Shown: positions 48,184 to 56,178 of the stretch, one piece after another
How positions within the stretch are numbered: the first letter of the stretch is position 1
Layout of the letters: every line of letters begins with the position of its first letter
Assembly: GCA_964438735.1 (NCBI GenBank)
Contig: CAYTLW010000019.1
Location: 23,693 to 87,692 of the forward strand
DNA length: 64,000 nt
Direction of reading: 5' to 3'
Origin: CAYTLW01 sp964438735
GTDB lineage: Bacteria; Myxococcota_A; UBA9042
The notes under the pieces: model-generated
The model's database searches: none
The model's input: the letters and a program-made list of their open reading frames with translations, nothing else
Told to the model about the DNA's origin: nothing
Program-made: the position numbers and the translations under genes

Positions 48184-48936
48184 GTGGCGCCACCGGCCGA
48201 GATCCTGCGACCGGGCCGGCTGCCGCACGTGCACGGCCCCCTCTGCGAATACGGTGAAGCGCTGGCGTTGATGCAGCGCCTGGTGGAGCGTCCTGCAGAC
48301 GCGGACGATGTGCTGCTCAGCGTGCAACATCCGCCGACGATCACCGTCGGTCGCCGGGGCGCCCGGGGGGCCATCCACCGCCAGGAACTCGTCGGCGATG
48401 ACGGGCAGATGGTGACCGTGCCGGTGCATGAGATCGCGCGCGGCGGCTCGGTGACCTTTCATACGCCGGGTCAACTGGTGATCTACCCGATCGTGCGCAT
48501 CAGCCGGCTCGCGCCGCCGCTGGGCGGTGGCACCTTGGGCGATCTGCACGCCTTCGCCCGGGCGCTCGAGCGCGCCATGGGGCAGTGTTGCGAGCACTTC
48601 GGCCTGAGCACATGCACCCGCGAGGGTTTCGCCGGCCTGTGGATCGACGCGTCGACCAAGATCGGCAGCCTGGGCGTGGGCATCCGACGGGGCTGGACCT
48701 TCCACGGCCTGGCGCTGAACGTCTGCCCCCGTTTGCAGGACTTCGAGTTGATCACGCCGTGCGGGCTCGACGGTGTGCGGATGACCAGCCTGCACGAAGA
48801 GCTGCGCAAAGCTGGCCGGCCGCTGCCGGAACCGGCCGAGGTGGAGGCGGAGCTCGTGGCCCGTCTGCAGGCGGTGCTGGTCCGCTCGGCCGACGTCGGA
48901 GCAGACGACACTGGCGCCGCCGCTGCGCAGGACTAG
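48184..48936 (+). CDS. lipB: Octanoyl-[acyl-carrier protein]:protein transferase
   Basis: About 250 aa. Transfers octanoate from ACP to lipoyl domains of 2-oxoacid dehydrogenases and glycine cleavage H protein. Seen: RGGSVTFHTPGQLVIYPI, KIGSLGVGIRRGWTFHGLALNV with catalytic Lys159, and ITPCGLDGVRMTSLH with catalytic Cys193. Both catalytic residues are intact. GTG start 3 bases after the preceding stop. No lipA here. Confidence 0.95.
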   Translation: MAPPAEILRPGRLPHVHGPLCEYGEALALMQRLVERPADADDVLLSVQHPPTITVGRRGARGAIHRQELVGDDGQMVTVPVHEIARGGSVTFHTPGQLVIYPIVRISRLAPPLGGGTLGDLHAFARALERAMGQCCEHFGLSTCTREGFAGLWIDASTKIGSLGVGIRRGWTFHGLALNVCPRLQDFELITPCGLDGVRMTSLHEELRKAGRPLPEPAEVEAELVARLQAVLVRSADVGADDTGAAAAQD

Positions 48937-48999
48937 ATTTCGACACGGGTGAACTTCCCGGGCGACCGCGGAATGGGGCCGCCCCCACCGGAGTTGGTC

Positions 49000-49233
49000 A
49001 TGAGCGAGGCAAGGTGCCCCATCTGTGAACAGTCCTGTCCCGAGCGCAGTGACAATCCAACATTCCCCTTCTGTTCACAGCGTTGCAAACTACTCGACCT
49101 GTCGCGATGGCTCGATGGCGACTACCGTGTTCCCGTCGGTGCCGAGCAGAGTGAGCGCAGCGGCCCAGGCCAGTTGGACCTGGCCGTGGCGCGCGCCGAG
49201 GCGCTGATGCCGAAGGACGAACTGCCCTCCTGA
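49000..49233 (+). CDS. yacG: DNA gyrase inhibitor YacG, zinc-binding
   Basis: About 77 aa. Zinc motif CPIC...CSQRC (Cys6, Cys9, Cys25, Cys29) with PFCSQRCKLLDLSRWLDGDYRVP, the hallmark of YacG, which in E. coli binds GyrB and inhibits gyrase. ATG 49000 with GGAG 6 bases before it; ATG 48949 would add 17 non-conserved residues. Lies just after lipB on the same strand. Confidence 0.92.
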   Translation: MSEARCPICEQSCPERSDNPTFPFCSQRCKLLDLSRWLDGDYRVPVGAEQSERSGPGQLDLAVARAEALMPKDELPS

Positions 49234-49251
49234 GCCGTCCTCAATGCGCAA

Positions 49252-49280
49252 TTGACCGCCCCAGAGGCCGCTCCTATACT
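49252..49280 (+). promoter_or_regulatory. sigma-70 promoter of the triple-DsbA gene
   Basis: TTGACC (49252-49257), 17-base spacer, TATACT (49275-49280): close to consensus. Predicted start near 49287 leaves a leader of about 48 bases with a GC-rich inverted repeat and a GGAGAAG ribosome site before ATG 49335. Confidence 0.82.
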
Positions 49281-49334
49281 CCGCCGCCACCTCGCGCGCC
49301 CGCGCGGTGCATCCTCTCTGGAGAAGACCTAATC

Positions 49335-51341
49335 ATGAAAAAGGAAACCGCCATCCTGGTCGTCGTGGTCGCCGTGCTGATCGCCTTCGTCGCCGGCCGC
49401 TACTCGGCCAACGTGTCGCCGGCCGCCAACGCCGACTCTGCCACCACGCCCAAGAAGATCGCCGCTGCCGAAGCTGCGCCCGCGCCTGCAGGCTCGCTCA
49501 TCCCGGCCACGATGCCGGTCAAGGGAGCCGACGACGCCCTGGTCACGATCATCGAGATCTCCGACTTCCAGTGCCCCTTCTGCAGCCGCGTGGGACCGAC
49601 CCTGAAGAAGCTGGTCGAGAACTACCCCGACGACGTGCGGGTGGTCTGGGCGAACAATGCCCTTTCCTTCCACGATCGCGCCAAGCCGGCGGCCATCGCG
49701 GCGCTGGCTGCTCACCGTCAGGGCAAGTTCTGGCCCTACCACGACAAGCTCTTCGCCAACCAGCGCGGGCTGACGGACGAGAACCTCAAAAAGTGGGCCG
49801 GTGAAGTCGAGCTCGACGTCGCCCAATGGGAGACCGATATCAAGGATCCGGCGCTGGGCAAGCAGGTCGAGCACGAGATGGCCGCCGCCAACGCCACCAG
49901 CGCCCGCGGAACCCCAGGTTTCTTCATCAACGGCAAGCTGCTCAGCGGCGCCCAGCCCTACGAGGCCTTCAAGGCCCAGGTGGACGAGGCGCTTACGGCC
50001 GCCCGCAAGCACAGGGATGCCGGCAAGACCGGTCTGGACCTGATGGCCGCCGCGTGGGCCGAGCGTGACGCCAAGGTCGGCGCCAAGGTGCTGGCCTACT
50101 TCATCAAGGGCGAAAAGCCCGTCGCCGCAGCGGCCGAACAGAAGCGGCCCGAAAAGCGCGAAGCCCGCCCGACGCCCTCCAAGCCGCCGGCAGACAGCTA
50201 CGAGATCTGGAAGGTGCCGGTGGACGTCAAGAAAGATCATGTGCAGGGCAACAACGACGAAGCCGTGGTCACCATCGTCGAATTCTCCGACTTCGAGTGC
50301 CCCTTCTGCACGCGTGGCAAGAACACCGTCGACCAGATGCGCAAGGAGTATGGCGACAAGGTGCGCGTGGTCTTCAAGCATCATCCGCTGCCCTTCCACC
50401 AGAAGGCCGGTCCCGCCCACCACGCCTCCATCGCCGCCGGCAAGCAGGGCAAGTTCTGGGAGTTCCACGACAAGCTCTTCGACAACCAGCGCGCCATCGC
50501 CGAGGAGAACCTGACCGCCTACGCCCGTGAGCTGGGCCTGAACATGGGCAAGTTCGACAAGGATCGGAAAGACCCCAAAGCCAAGGCGCGAGTGCAGGCC
50601 GACATGGCCCTGGCCAGCTCGGTCAGCGTGCGCGGCACGCCCAACTTCCTGATCAACGGTCGCAAGCTGGTCGGCGCGCAGCCGCCCGCCGTCTTCAAGG
50701 CGGTGATCGACGAGGAGATCGCCAAGGCCACCAAGGCGGGGAAGAGCGGCCAGCGCTACTACAACTCCATCATCTCCAAGGGCAAGATCTTCAGCGAGCT
50801 GGACGCCAAGGTGAACGACTTCGACCTGAGCAAGCTGCCCTACCACGGCGCCAAGAAGGCCAAGGTCACCATCGTGGAGTTCTCCGACTTCCAGTGCCCC
50901 TACTGCAGCCGCGTGGGCGGACCGGTCAAGGCGGCCATGGAGCGCTTCCCCGGCAAGGCCAAGCTGGTCTTCGCGCACTACCCGCTGGGCTTCCACAAGG
51001 AGGCCAAGCCGGCGTCCGTGCTGGCCCAGGAGGCCTGGGAGCAGGGCGGAGCGGACCTGTTCTGGAAGGTGCATGACAAGCTCTTCGAGGCCCAGCGCGA
51101 GCTGTCCGAAGAGAAGATCAAGCAGATCGGTACCGACGCCGGGGTCGACATGGCCAAGGTTGAGGCCAACAAAGATCGGCACCTGGCGTTCATCGACGCC
51201 ACCATGGCTATGGGCACCAAGGCGGGCGTTAACGGCACGCCTTCGTTGTTCATCAACGGGCGCAAGTACGAGCCGTCCGGTGGCTTCAGCCCCGACGCCA
51301 TCGGCGCGACGATCGACAAGCTGCTCAAGGGCAAGCTGTAG
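49335..51341 (+). CDS. Membrane-anchored protein with three DsbA-type thioredoxin domains
   Basis: 668 aa. One N-terminal membrane anchor (about 6-20) and an Ala-rich spacer precede three complete DSBA-like thioredoxin modules. Active sites CPFC (Cys80/83), CPFC (Cys322/325) and CPYC (Cys521/524) each sit in an FSDFxCP context. Each has its cis-Pro loop (RGTPGFFINGK, RGTPNFLINGR, NGTPSLFINGR). Single-domain DsbA proteins oxidise or isomerise disulfides in the periplasm. The modules differ enough (about 200-240 residues apart) that specialisation is likely. No DsbB-like partner is in the window. Strong own promoter. Confidence 0.9.
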   Translation: MKKETAILVVVVAVLIAFVAGRYSANVSPAANADSATTPKKIAAAEAAPAPAGSLIPATMPVKGADDALVTIIEISDFQCPFCSRVGPTLKKLVENYPDDVRVVWANNALSFHDRAKPAAIAALAAHRQGKFWPYHDKLFANQRGLTDENLKKWAGEVELDVAQWETDIKDPALGKQVEHEMAAANATSARGTPGFFINGKLLSGAQPYEAFKAQVDEALTAARKHRDAGKTGLDLMAAAWAERDAKVGAKVLAYFIKGEKPVAAAAEQKRPEKREARPTPSKPPADSYEIWKVPVDVKKDHVQGNNDEAVVTIVEFSDFECPFCTRGKNTVDQMRKEYGDKVRVVFKHHPLPFHQKAGPAHHASIAAGKQGKFWEFHDKLFDNQRAIAEENLTAYARELGLNMGKFDKDRKDPKAKARVQADMALASSVSVRGTPNFLINGRKLVGAQPPAVFKAVIDEEIAKATKAGKSGQRYYNSIISKGKIFSELDAKVNDFDLSKLPYHGAKKAKVTIVEFSDFQCPYCSRVGGPVKAAMERFPGKAKLVFAHYPLGFHKEAKPASVLAQEAWEQGGADLFWKVHDKLFEAQRELSEEKIKQIGTDAGVDMAKVEANKDRHLAFIDATMAMGTKAGVNGTPSLFINGRKYEPSGGFSPDAIGATIDKLLKGKL

Positions 51342-51380
51342 GCGCGCGGCCGCAATCAAGGCAGCGCAAAGACCGGCCGG

Positions 51381-51632
51381 TCACGGCACCGGAAAGATCG
51401 TCTCGATGCGCAGCGCCGGAAAGGCGGCGAGCGCGTTGGTGACGATCATCGAGCCTACCAGCGCCAGGCAGAACACAGCGAAGAAGCCGACCACGTATTC
51501 ATCCCAGCGGCGGCCCTTGAAGTACAGGGCCAGGACCAGGATGGCGGCGGCGATGCTGAAGGTGGTCAGCGCGGCGCCGAGTCGGATGTCGACCAGGAAC
51601 CAGCCGGCGAAGCGGTAGCCTTCAGGATTCAC
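51381..51632 (-). CDS. Small two-helix membrane protein, unknown function
   Basis: About 83 aa. Two hydrophobic segments (about 15-37, ALTTFSIAAAILVLAL; about 46-68, VVGFFAVFCLALVGSMIV). GTG 51632 has GGAG 6 bases upstream and overlaps the end of the CPBP gene by 11 bases, suggesting coupled translation. No family recognised. Confidence 0.65.
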   Translation of the reverse strand: MNPEGYRFAGWFLVDIRLGAALTTFSIAAAILVLALYFKGRRWDEYVVGFFAVFCLALVGSMIVTNALAAFPALRIETIFPVP

Positions 51633-52221
51633 GGTCGCTCCGGTCTTCGATTCGCTGCCAGACCGCCTGCAGTCTACGCAGATTGATCCCGTTGACAACG
51701 ACGTGGGCCAGGGCGGCGGGCCAGAACGAAGCGTAGAGTTCGGCCAACAAGCCAAAGCTCAACCCGGCGATGAGCGCAAAGGTGCTCCAGGCGATGAATC
51801 GCTTGGAGATGCCGCCATGCATCAGGCCGAAGACGACCGCGGCGGCGATCCAGCCCACCACGTGCTGCAAGGGTCCGCGAAAGAGCATCTCCTCGCAGAT
51901 GCCCGAGAGCAGGGCCAGGGCCGCGATGCGCGGCAGGTGGAAGGGCGCCACCATGGGCGCGAGCAGCTCGGAGAGTCGCCGCAACGCCGGAAAGACGGGC
52001 TCGGCCGCGATGGTCGCCACCACGAGCGCCAGACCGGTGGCGAGGCCGGCCAGCCACCACGGCATGGCCAGTTCGCGTGGGGTGCGCAGCAGCAGGTCCA
52101 GGCCGGGCTCGGTGAAAAAGGCCCAGCCGACGGCCGCGGCGGCGGTGCCGAGGTAGAAGATCGCGGCCATGGGCAGGGTGAGCTGCGGTGGAGCGATGGG
52201 GCCTGGTTCGTCGTATTGCAT
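51622..52221 (-). CDS. CPBP-family (CAAX-like) intramembrane metalloprotease
   Basis: 199 aa, about six membrane helices. Diagnostic motifs: EEMLFRG (Glu110, Glu111, Arg115), FGLMHG (His135) and ALAHVVVNGIN (His173, Asn177). These form the metal-binding active site of CPBP proteases, which cut in or near membrane helices; substrates unknown. ATG 52221. Operon with the small downstream membrane protein. Confidence 0.9.
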   Translation of the reverse strand: MQYDEPGPIAPPQLTLPMAAIFYLGTAAAAVGWAFFTEPGLDLLLRTPRELAMPWWLAGLATGLALVVATIAAEPVFPALRRLSELLAPMVAPFHLPRIAALALLSGICEEMLFRGPLQHVVGWIAAAVVFGLMHGGISKRFIAWSTFALIAGLSFGLLAELYASFWPAALAHVVVNGINLRRLQAVWQRIEDRSDRES

Positions 52222-52372
52222 GGGGGTCGCGGCGAGTCTTGATGAAGATCCCTGCAGAGACCACGAAAAAATTGATCGCGCAAGGGGATCGCCTACGTTG
52301 GATCCGACCCCTGACCGAGCGCTGTGGGCGCGCGCCGGGGCCGCTCAGCACCGCATTCCGGAGTGTCACATC

Positions 52373-52873
52373 GTGGCCCGATCCGCCTCCCCAACCCTGG
52401 TCTTGATCGCCTTGCTGGCTGCGACGTTGTCGCTGGCGAGCACGGGGTGCAACGAGGTGCGGCAGGCCATGAGCGAGCTGGAGGGCGCCGCGATCGTCGC
52501 GCCCACCAAGCCGGAGATGCGCACGGATAACGTGATCCCCAGCGCCGATCCGGTGGAAATGCTGCCCGTGGTGGTGGACGGAGAGCGCACCCTGTCGCAC
52601 CTGGCCAACGGACTGGGCGCGACCGTCGACGACATCATGATCGACAACCAGCTGGCCGACAGCCGGGTGAAGTCGGGCACCGAATTGACGGTGCGCACCA
52701 CACGCTCACGTCTGAATCGTTATGTAGAGCGACGGGAGCGGCGGCGCCAACTGAAGGCTGAGCGGGCGCGCACCAAGAAGGCGGCCCGGCTCAACAAGCG
52801 CAAGCGGCCTCATAAAAAGGCGCGGCGCAAGACCCGTCGGGCCCACTCCAAGCGTTCGTCAAAGAAGAAATAG
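52373..52873 (+). CDS. LysM-domain lipoprotein with basic tail
   Basis: About 166 aa. Signal peptide with lipobox SLASTGC. A LysM-like module (about 65-110: VVVDGERTLSHLANGLGATVDDIMIDNQLADSRVKSGTELTV in pattern) suggests peptidoglycan binding. The C-terminal 50 residues are Lys/Arg-rich (KKAARLNKRKRPHKKARRKTRR), which could bind phosphate polymers or nucleic acid. GTG 52373 with GGAG 9 bases upstream. Confidence 0.75.
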   Translation: MARSASPTLVLIALLAATLSLASTGCNEVRQAMSELEGAAIVAPTKPEMRTDNVIPSADPVEMLPVVVDGERTLSHLANGLGATVDDIMIDNQLADSRVKSGTELTVRTTRSRLNRYVERRERRRQLKAERARTKKAARLNKRKRPHKKARRKTRRAHSKRSSKKK

Positions 52874-52897
52874 GCGACTCGCAGCCACCTGGCGCGA

Positions 52898-54658
52898 TCA
52901 GGGCGTCGCGGGTGCGCCAGCGGTGCAGTATCCCTGGCTGCCGCTGCTGCTGCCACCGCCGCCGCCACCGGCGCCCGCCATGGCCTCGAAGAGGCAACCC
53001 ATGTTGTTGCATGAACCGCCGCCGAAGCAGGCCGGGTCTGGTTTGCCGGCGCCGGCGCCCAGGATGCAGCCCAGCGAGCAGCAGCTCATGATGCCCAGCG
53101 GATCGCAGTCCTTGCCCTTGGGATCCTTGCTGCAGTCGCATTTCGGCGCGAGCTGCTTGCAGATGTCGGGAGTTCCGCTGCCTGAGCCACCGCAGGTGCA
53201 CACGCCCGAGCCAGGCTGAGGCGTGCCGCCGCCACCGCCACCAGGCAGACCTGGGATGGATGGGGCGCCGCCGCCGCCAGGCAGACCGCCGAGGGCCGCC
53301 TGCTCCTTGCACTCAGAGCCGGCCTTCTTGTTGCAGAAGGCGCTGATGTTGTCGCAGAAGCCGTTTTTGTCGTAGCACAGGCCCGAGCCCACGTGGCAGG
53401 CCAGGTCGAACTTGCTGGTCGCGCCGGCCTTCTTCTTGCAGTCCTCGTCGGTCTTGCAGTCGCCGGTCTCCGGGCCGCCGCCGGTGGTCGTGCCGGAGCA
53501 GGTGTAGGTCTTGGTATCGCAGGTACCGGCCTTCTTGGCCTTGCAGTCTTCGTCCTTGGCGCACTCGACGCAGGCGGGCTGGCCATTGACGGTGGCGCAG
53601 GCGGGGTAGGGCTCCTGGCAGAGCTTGCAGACGTTGTCCTGGGTCTGGACCTCGCACTTTCCGCTGACGCAGATCTGACCGGGATCACAGTGGGTGGGAC
53701 CGAGGCAGTCGACGCAGGCGCCGGAGGGGTCCTGCTGCTTGCCCTTGGGGCAGGCGCTCTTGACGCAGGTGTTGTTGACCAGGTTGCAGGTGCCGTCCGT
53801 GCAGTGGTCGTCCTTGGTGCAGTCGACGCAGGCGCCGGCGACGCACTTGTCGGGGCAGCCGGCGCAGGCGCTGGTGGCCTTGCAATCGGGACCATAGCAG
53901 CAGGTATCCGCCTGCCAGGCGCACGCTTCGATGCCGCCGGGGAAGGCCTGGCAGGTAGCGGCGGCGCCGCAATCCTGACCGCCGTCGCAGCGTGGCACGC
54001 AACGCTTGCCGTTGCCGTCCACGTCGACGCAGAAGTCCTTGGCTGCGCAATCATCGGTGGCATCGCAGGTGTCGCAGGTGGCCGCGGCCTTGATGCAGCT
54101 GGGCGGCTGCTTGGTGTAGTCGCAAGCGGTGCCTTCGGCGCAGGGCGTGACCGAGCAGCCATCGCACATCCAGTTGGGCGGGATGCACGCCTTGTCGCCC
54201 GAGCTGTCGCCGCCGTCGCTGCAGATCACGCCGGCCGGGCAGCCGGCATTGTCGGTGCACTTGGGCAGGCAGAAGTGGGAGTTGCCCTCGTTCAACAGCA
54301 GCTGGCAGCGCCAGCCCGTGCCGCAGTCAACGTCCGTCTTGCACGCGCTGCAGAAGCTGACCTTGCCGGGAGTGCCGGCGGTGTCGGCCGCCACGCTGAC
54401 ATCGCCGCCCACCACGGCGTCCGACGTGCTCGTCTGATCGCCTGTGTTGGTCACATCGCCGCTGGCGAAGGACTGGGCGCAGAAGCCGTCGCTGCCACAA
54501 ACCTGGTTGCCGGGGCAGTCGGAGTTGATGGTGCACTTGACGCCCTGGGGCGCCGTATTGCCTCCGCCGCTGTTGCTGCCGCAGGCAGGTGCGATGAGCA
54601 TCAGAGCCGCCAGGGCAGTGAGCGATGCCTTGACGTACGCGTGAATGGGGGCGTGCAT
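52898..54658 (-). CDS. Large Cys-rich lipoprotein with tandem EGF-like repeats
   Basis: 586 aa. Signal peptide with lipobox LIAPAC. The body has about 60 cysteines in many short CxxDxDC / CxxCxxGxC units (CTINSDCPGNQVCGSDGFC, CKTDVDCGTGWRC, CDATDDCAAKDFCVDVDGNGKRC), then a Gly/Pro-rich tail (GGLPGGGGAPSIPGLPGGGG) with further Cys (CGGSGSGTPDICKQLAPKCDC). Probably disulfide-stabilised and exposed on the cell surface. No catalytic domain. AAAGGAGACGCTC precedes ATG. A possible promoter TTGCGT-17-TACCCT lies upstream on the minus strand. Confidence 0.88.
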   Translation of the reverse strand: MHAPIHAYVKASLTALAALMLIAPACGSNSGGGNTAPQGVKCTINSDCPGNQVCGSDGFCAQSFASGDVTNTGDQTSTSDAVVGGDVSVAADTAGTPGKVSFCSACKTDVDCGTGWRCQLLLNEGNSHFCLPKCTDNAGCPAGVICSDGGDSSGDKACIPPNWMCDGCSVTPCAEGTACDYTKQPPSCIKAAATCDTCDATDDCAAKDFCVDVDGNGKRCVPRCDGGQDCGAAATCQAFPGGIEACAWQADTCCYGPDCKATSACAGCPDKCVAGACVDCTKDDHCTDGTCNLVNNTCVKSACPKGKQQDPSGACVDCLGPTHCDPGQICVSGKCEVQTQDNVCKLCQEPYPACATVNGQPACVECAKDEDCKAKKAGTCDTKTYTCSGTTTGGGPETGDCKTDEDCKKKAGATSKFDLACHVGSGLCYDKNGFCDNISAFCNKKAGSECKEQAALGGLPGGGGAPSIPGLPGGGGGGTPQPGSGVCTCGGSGSGTPDICKQLAPKCDCSKDPKGKDCDPLGIMSCCSLGCILGAGAGKPDPACFGGGSCNNMGCLFEAMAGAGGGGGGSSSGSQGYCTAGAPATP

Positions 54659-54804
54659 GAGCGTCTCCTTTGGCGTTCAGCAGGTCTGACTGGCGCAGAA
54701 GGGTAGGGTTGTCCATAGCCAAACGCAAGCGAGAACTGGCCTGGACCGGGCCATGTGGGGACCCACTTGCCCCGGGCACGCTCCTGTTCCTACCATCGCC
54801 GGCA

Positions 54805-56178
54805 GTGGACGCTGCGCCCCACCGGTGGTTCGCCACCACCGTCGCCCTCCTGTCGCTGGTTGCGGCATTGCCCGGTTGCCGGTGCAATTCGCCTCGCGAC
54901 TCGACGCCGGCCAGCCCGGCCGCGGACAAGCCAGCCGCCCGTGCCACGGCTCCGGCCAGCGCGCCAAAGGCGGTCGCTGCTGCGGTGCCGCTACCCAAGA
55001 GCGCCACGCCGGCGACCCCGCCCGCTGCCGTCAGCGCGACTGCCCCGGATCTGGCGGTGCGCAGGCCGCTGGCGCGCGGCACGGAATTGCGCGGGTTGGA
55101 CGACGCGGGACCCCTGCTCGTCCGTGCTCGACGCTGGCTGCGCACGGCATTGCCGGCCTTCGCTGACGGTGGGGGCGCTGGCCTGCGGCGGCGTGGGGGT
55201 GCAGGCCAGCGTTTGGAGCGCTTCACCCTGGATGATGACGCCGTGGCCCGGCTGGAGCGCCCGGAGGCGGGCCTGCAATACGTTGCCGAGAGTGGCCGGT
55301 GCACGGCCCGCATGGCCGCCGTACGAGCGACCTGCCCGCTGGAGGCAACCGGTTCCGTGCGCACATTGGCGGCCATCGCGCTGCTCGCTGGAAACAAGGG
55401 GGCTTCCGGAAGCCCCCTCGGCCCGAAAAACGTCGCTTTCGGGCCTCACCCCATAGCTTCGCCGCCGTTGGCGGCGGGCGGGAACGGGGAGCGGGCCGAT
55501 GCGGGCCTGGTCGTGGAGGCGTTGCATGGCGGTGGGGACCGGCCAGCCCGCCTGCGGATGTCGTCTTCGGCGCTGTCGAGCCGCTTCACGCTGACGATCG
55601 AGACGACGACGGGGCGTGTGCTGGCGGTGCACGACCACATCGCGGGGCGGCCGATCACCCTTGGCATCGAGGCCGGTTCGCCGGCGGTGCTGTCGTTGCG
55701 AGTCGGGGAACGAATGGCGGCTACCTGGGCTGTGGGCGAGCAGAACACCGCGGCGACCGGGACACAGGACGAGGTCCTCTTGCAGACGCCTGTGGCAAGC
55801 CTCGCCGAGGCCGAACCCGCGGTGGCGCGACTGGCCACCCTGGCCGAGGCGCTGGGCGGCCAGACCACCGGCCCGGAGGCTGTGGTGGTGCGCTGGCAGG
55901 GCGGCAAACTCTCCGTCAGCGCTGTGCAGTCGCCGGCGCTCCTGCCCCCGAAGGCACAACACGCGGCGATCCGACGATTGACGAGCCACGCCCAACCCGC
56001 CCTGCCCTTGCGCTTTGTCGACGGGCAGATCGCGGCGGCCATGGCAGCCGTGAAGCTCAGTCCTGGCTGCTACCGCGTGGTGGTGCTGGGCACGCCTGAA
56101 GGCGGAGGTGAACGCGACGCGGTGGCCGCGTTGCGGCCCTGCGCGCCAACGAAGAAAGGCGACGAGGCGGCCCCATGA
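54805..56178 (+). CDS. Putative lipoprotein, unknown function (contains three DNA hairpins)
   Basis: About 457 aa. Signal segment (HRWFATTVALLSLVAALPGC) with a lipobox, Ala/Pro-rich spacer, beta-rich middle and C-terminal regions (FTLTIETTTGRVLAVHDHIAGRP, SPAVLSLRVGERMAATW). Between residues about 195 and 225 the DNA consists of three perfect inverted repeats (55398-55475), coding for Gly/Ala/Ser/Pro-rich sequence. Frame is kept through them. The stop overlaps the next start as ATGA. GTG 54805 is chosen because it opens the signal peptide; the ribosome site is weak. No family recognised. Confidence 0.62.
   Translation: MDAAPHRWFATTVALLSLVAALPGCRCNSPRDSTPASPAADKPAARATAPASAPKAVAAAVPLPKSATPATPPAAVSATAPDLAVRRPLARGTELRGLDDAGPLLVRARRWLRTALPAFADGGGAGLRRRGGAGQRLERFTLDDDAVARLERPEAGLQYVAESGRCTARMAAVRATCPLEATGSVRTLAAIALLAGNKGASGSPLGPKNVAFGPHPIASPPLAAGGNGERADAGLVVEALHGGGDRPARLRMSSSALSSRFTLTIETTTGRVLAVHDHIAGRPITLGIEAGSPAVLSLRVGERMAATWAVGEQNTAATGTQDEVLLQTPVASLAEAEPAVARLATLAEALGGQTTGPEAVVVRWQGGKLSVSAVQSPALLPPKAQHAAIRRLTSHAQPALPLRFVDGQIAAAMAAVKLSPGCYRVVVLGTPEGGGERDAVAALRPCAPTKKGDEAAP
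55398..55475. repeat. Cluster of three perfect inverted repeats within a coding region
   Basis: First: 55398-55417, a 20-base perfect palindrome with GGGGGCTTCC arms. Second: GGCCCGAAA (55420-55428) and TTTCGGGCC (55437-55445), 9-bp stem. Third: GCCGCC (55461-55466) and GGCGGC (55470-55475). All three fit in 78 bases and translate without a stop in the gene frame. Confidence 0.85.

Noticed and set aside
54805..56178. Possible frameshift within the lipoprotein gene around the hairpins
   Set aside because: The frame is open from the signal peptide to the ATGA junction, and neither other plus frame gives better sequence. It stays a possibility but not supported enough to call a pseudogene.
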